15,657 bases of DNA from an uncultured Candidatus Saccharibacteria bacterium (GTDB lineage: Bacteria; Patescibacteria; Saccharimonadia; Saccharimonadales; 2-12-FULL-41-12): assembly GCA_946478995.1 (NCBI GenBank), contig CAMLDK010000013.1, forward strand, positions 1 through 15,657, in the 5' to 3' direction. The translations under genes and the position numbers were made by a program. How positions within the stretch are numbered: the first letter of the stretch is position 1; every line of letters starts with the position of its first letter. This document shows positions 14,893 through 15,657 of this stretch, piece after piece. The notes under the pieces are model-generated. The model saw only the letters and a list, made by a program, of their open reading frames with translations, did no database searches and was not told the DNA's origin.

Positions 14893-15009
14893 TACAAATT
14901 ACTCTTTACAAACTTCTTATATTCATATAGTATTATCTAGTAATTAGGCGCTGGGTATATTCTATTCACGTCAAAAAATTGTAATCTATACAAATTATAA
15001 GGAGAAATA
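14893..15009 (+). promoter_or_regulatory. tuf upstream region with candidate promoter and ribosome binding site
   Basis: TTTACA (14905-14910) could be a -35 box, with TATAGT (14926-14931), TAGTAT (14928-14933) or TATTAT (14931-14936) as -10 choices at spacings of 15, 17 or 20. A further TATATT lies at 14956-14961. An imperfect palindrome, TTGTA-ATCTA-TACAA (14979-14993), sits just before the strong AAGGAG (14999-15004). The region shows that tuf has its own transcription signals here instead of depending on read-through from fusA. Which -10 is used cannot be decided by eye. Confidence 0.45.
14925..14937 (+). repeat. Right copy of a 13-base near-direct repeat flanking the fusA-tuf island
   Basis: ATATAGTATTATC matches 8213-8225 in 12 of 13 positions, in the same orientation. 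It lies before tuf, at the right edge of the extra gene block, and overlaps the candidate tuf -10 region. Confidence 0.35.
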
Positions 15010-15657
15010 ATGGCAGATTTTGATCGAAGCAAACCGCATATCAACGTAGGAACCATGGGACACGTGGACCACGGCAAGACTACACTAACCGCAGCTATCA
15101 CCGCTGTACTTGCTAAGAAGCTACCTTCAGACGTAAACAAATCGGTAGCGTATGATCAGATCGACAACGCTCCTGAAGAAAAGCAGCGCGGTATCACCAT
15201 CGCTACTTCCCACCAGGAATACGAGAGCGAAAAGCGCCACTATGCCCACGTAGACATGCCCGGACACGCCGACTACGTAAAGAACATGATTACCGGTGCC
15301 GCCCAGGTAGACGGCGCTATTCTTGTTGTTTCCGCAGCTGACGGCCCTATGCCCCAGACCCGAGAGCACGTTCTGCTTGCCAAGCAGGTTGGCGTACCCA
15401 GCATCATCGTCTTTATGAACAAGATGGATCTTGCCGATCCTGAGCTTGTTGAGCTTGTAGAGCTTGATATACGCGAACTTCTTAAGAAGTACGAATTTGA
15501 CGAAAATGCTCCTATCATCAAGGGATCCGCTACCAAAGCTCTAGAAGGTTCCGCCGAAGACGAAGACGCTATTATGGAACTTATCGCCAAGATGGATGAA
15601 TACATGCCAGAACCAAAACGCGATCTAGACAAGCCATTCCTTATGCCTATCGAAGAT
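15010..15657 (+). CDS. tuf: Elongation factor Tu, N-terminal 216 residues (3' truncated by window edge)
   Basis: EF-Tu carries aminoacyl-tRNA to the ribosome as a GTP complex. The ATG at 15010 is preceded by AAGGAG with a 5-base gap. The frame stays open to the window end and covers the whole GTPase domain and the start of domain II. G1 is GHVDHGKT (17-24), G2 RGITI (60-64), G3 DMPGH (82-86, with the catalytic His86), G4 NKMD (137-140) and G5 GSATKAL (172-178), all normal for [14 protein letters not shown] (48-58) and [25 protein letters not shown] are typical. Met83 replaces the Cys usually found in DCPGH. Codon use is strongly biased (many CTT, GCT, GTA), as expected for high expression. 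In most bacteria tuf directly follows fusA; here it is about 6.8 kb away. Confidence 0.97.
   Translation, partial: MADFDRSKPHINVGTMGHVDHGKTTLTAAITAVLAKKLPSDVNKSVAYDQIDNAPEEKQRGITIATSHQEYESEKRHYAHVDMPGHADYVKNMITGAAQVDGAILVVSAADGPMPQTREHVLLAKQVGVPSIIVFMNKMDLADPELVELVELDIRELLKKYEFDENAPIIKGSATKALEGSAEDEDAIMELIAKMDEYMPEPKRDLDKPFLMPIED

Noticed and set aside
8191..15009. Insertion sequence, prophage or CRISPR content in the fusA-tuf block
   Set aside because: No transposase, integrase or Cas-like protein, no terminal inverted repeats and no regularly spaced repeats were found. The block consists of metabolic and unknown genes.

Overview
The window is bacterial and gene-dense, with standard stop codons (TAA, TAG and TGA all end real genes). 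It contains the end of rpoB, then rpoC, rpsL, rpsG and fusA on the plus strand, and the first 216 codons of tuf at the right edge. This is the normal rpoBC-str order. The RNA polymerase beta' lacks both of its zinc sites, and EF-G has unusual guanine-recognition motifs. From memory of the families, this style of RpoC, EF-G and EF-Tu recalls the Patescibacteria (CPR), possibly the Saccharibacteria side. That placement is an inference to be tested with a tree.

Layout: 1-1302 rpoB C-terminal part; 1307-5146 rpoC; 5204-5617 rpsL; 5620-6099 rpsG; 6103-8190 fusA. Between fusA and tuf, which normally sit next to each other, lies about 6.8 kb of other genes. In order these are an unknown 253-residue protein (8253-9014, +), a minus-strand shikimate-pathway operon (aroA-aroK fusion, aroE, aroD, aroC; 13319 down to 9038), a divergent cysH-like gene (13542-14246, +) and an unknown 202-residue protein (14284-14892, +). 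tuf starts at 15010 with a strong ribosome binding site.

The aro operon encodes five activities from dehydroquinate to chorismate (DHQ dehydratase, shikimate dehydrogenase, shikimate kinase, EPSP synthase, chorismate synthase). All three gene junctions overlap, by 4, 11 and 14 bases. DAHP synthase and DHQ synthase (aroB) are not in the window. EPSP synthase and shikimate kinase form one polypeptide, in the same order as inside the fungal AROM protein.

The 222-base gap between aroA-aroK and cysH is the most interesting non-coding region. It has overlapping -10-like boxes on both strands, a 28-codon open frame very rich in Cys and Met codons, several possible hairpins, and a strong intrinsic terminator placed before the cysH ribosome binding site. 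Together these suggest a sulfur-amino-acid attenuator controlling cysH. No tRNA, rRNA, CRISPR array, transposase or integrase was seen.
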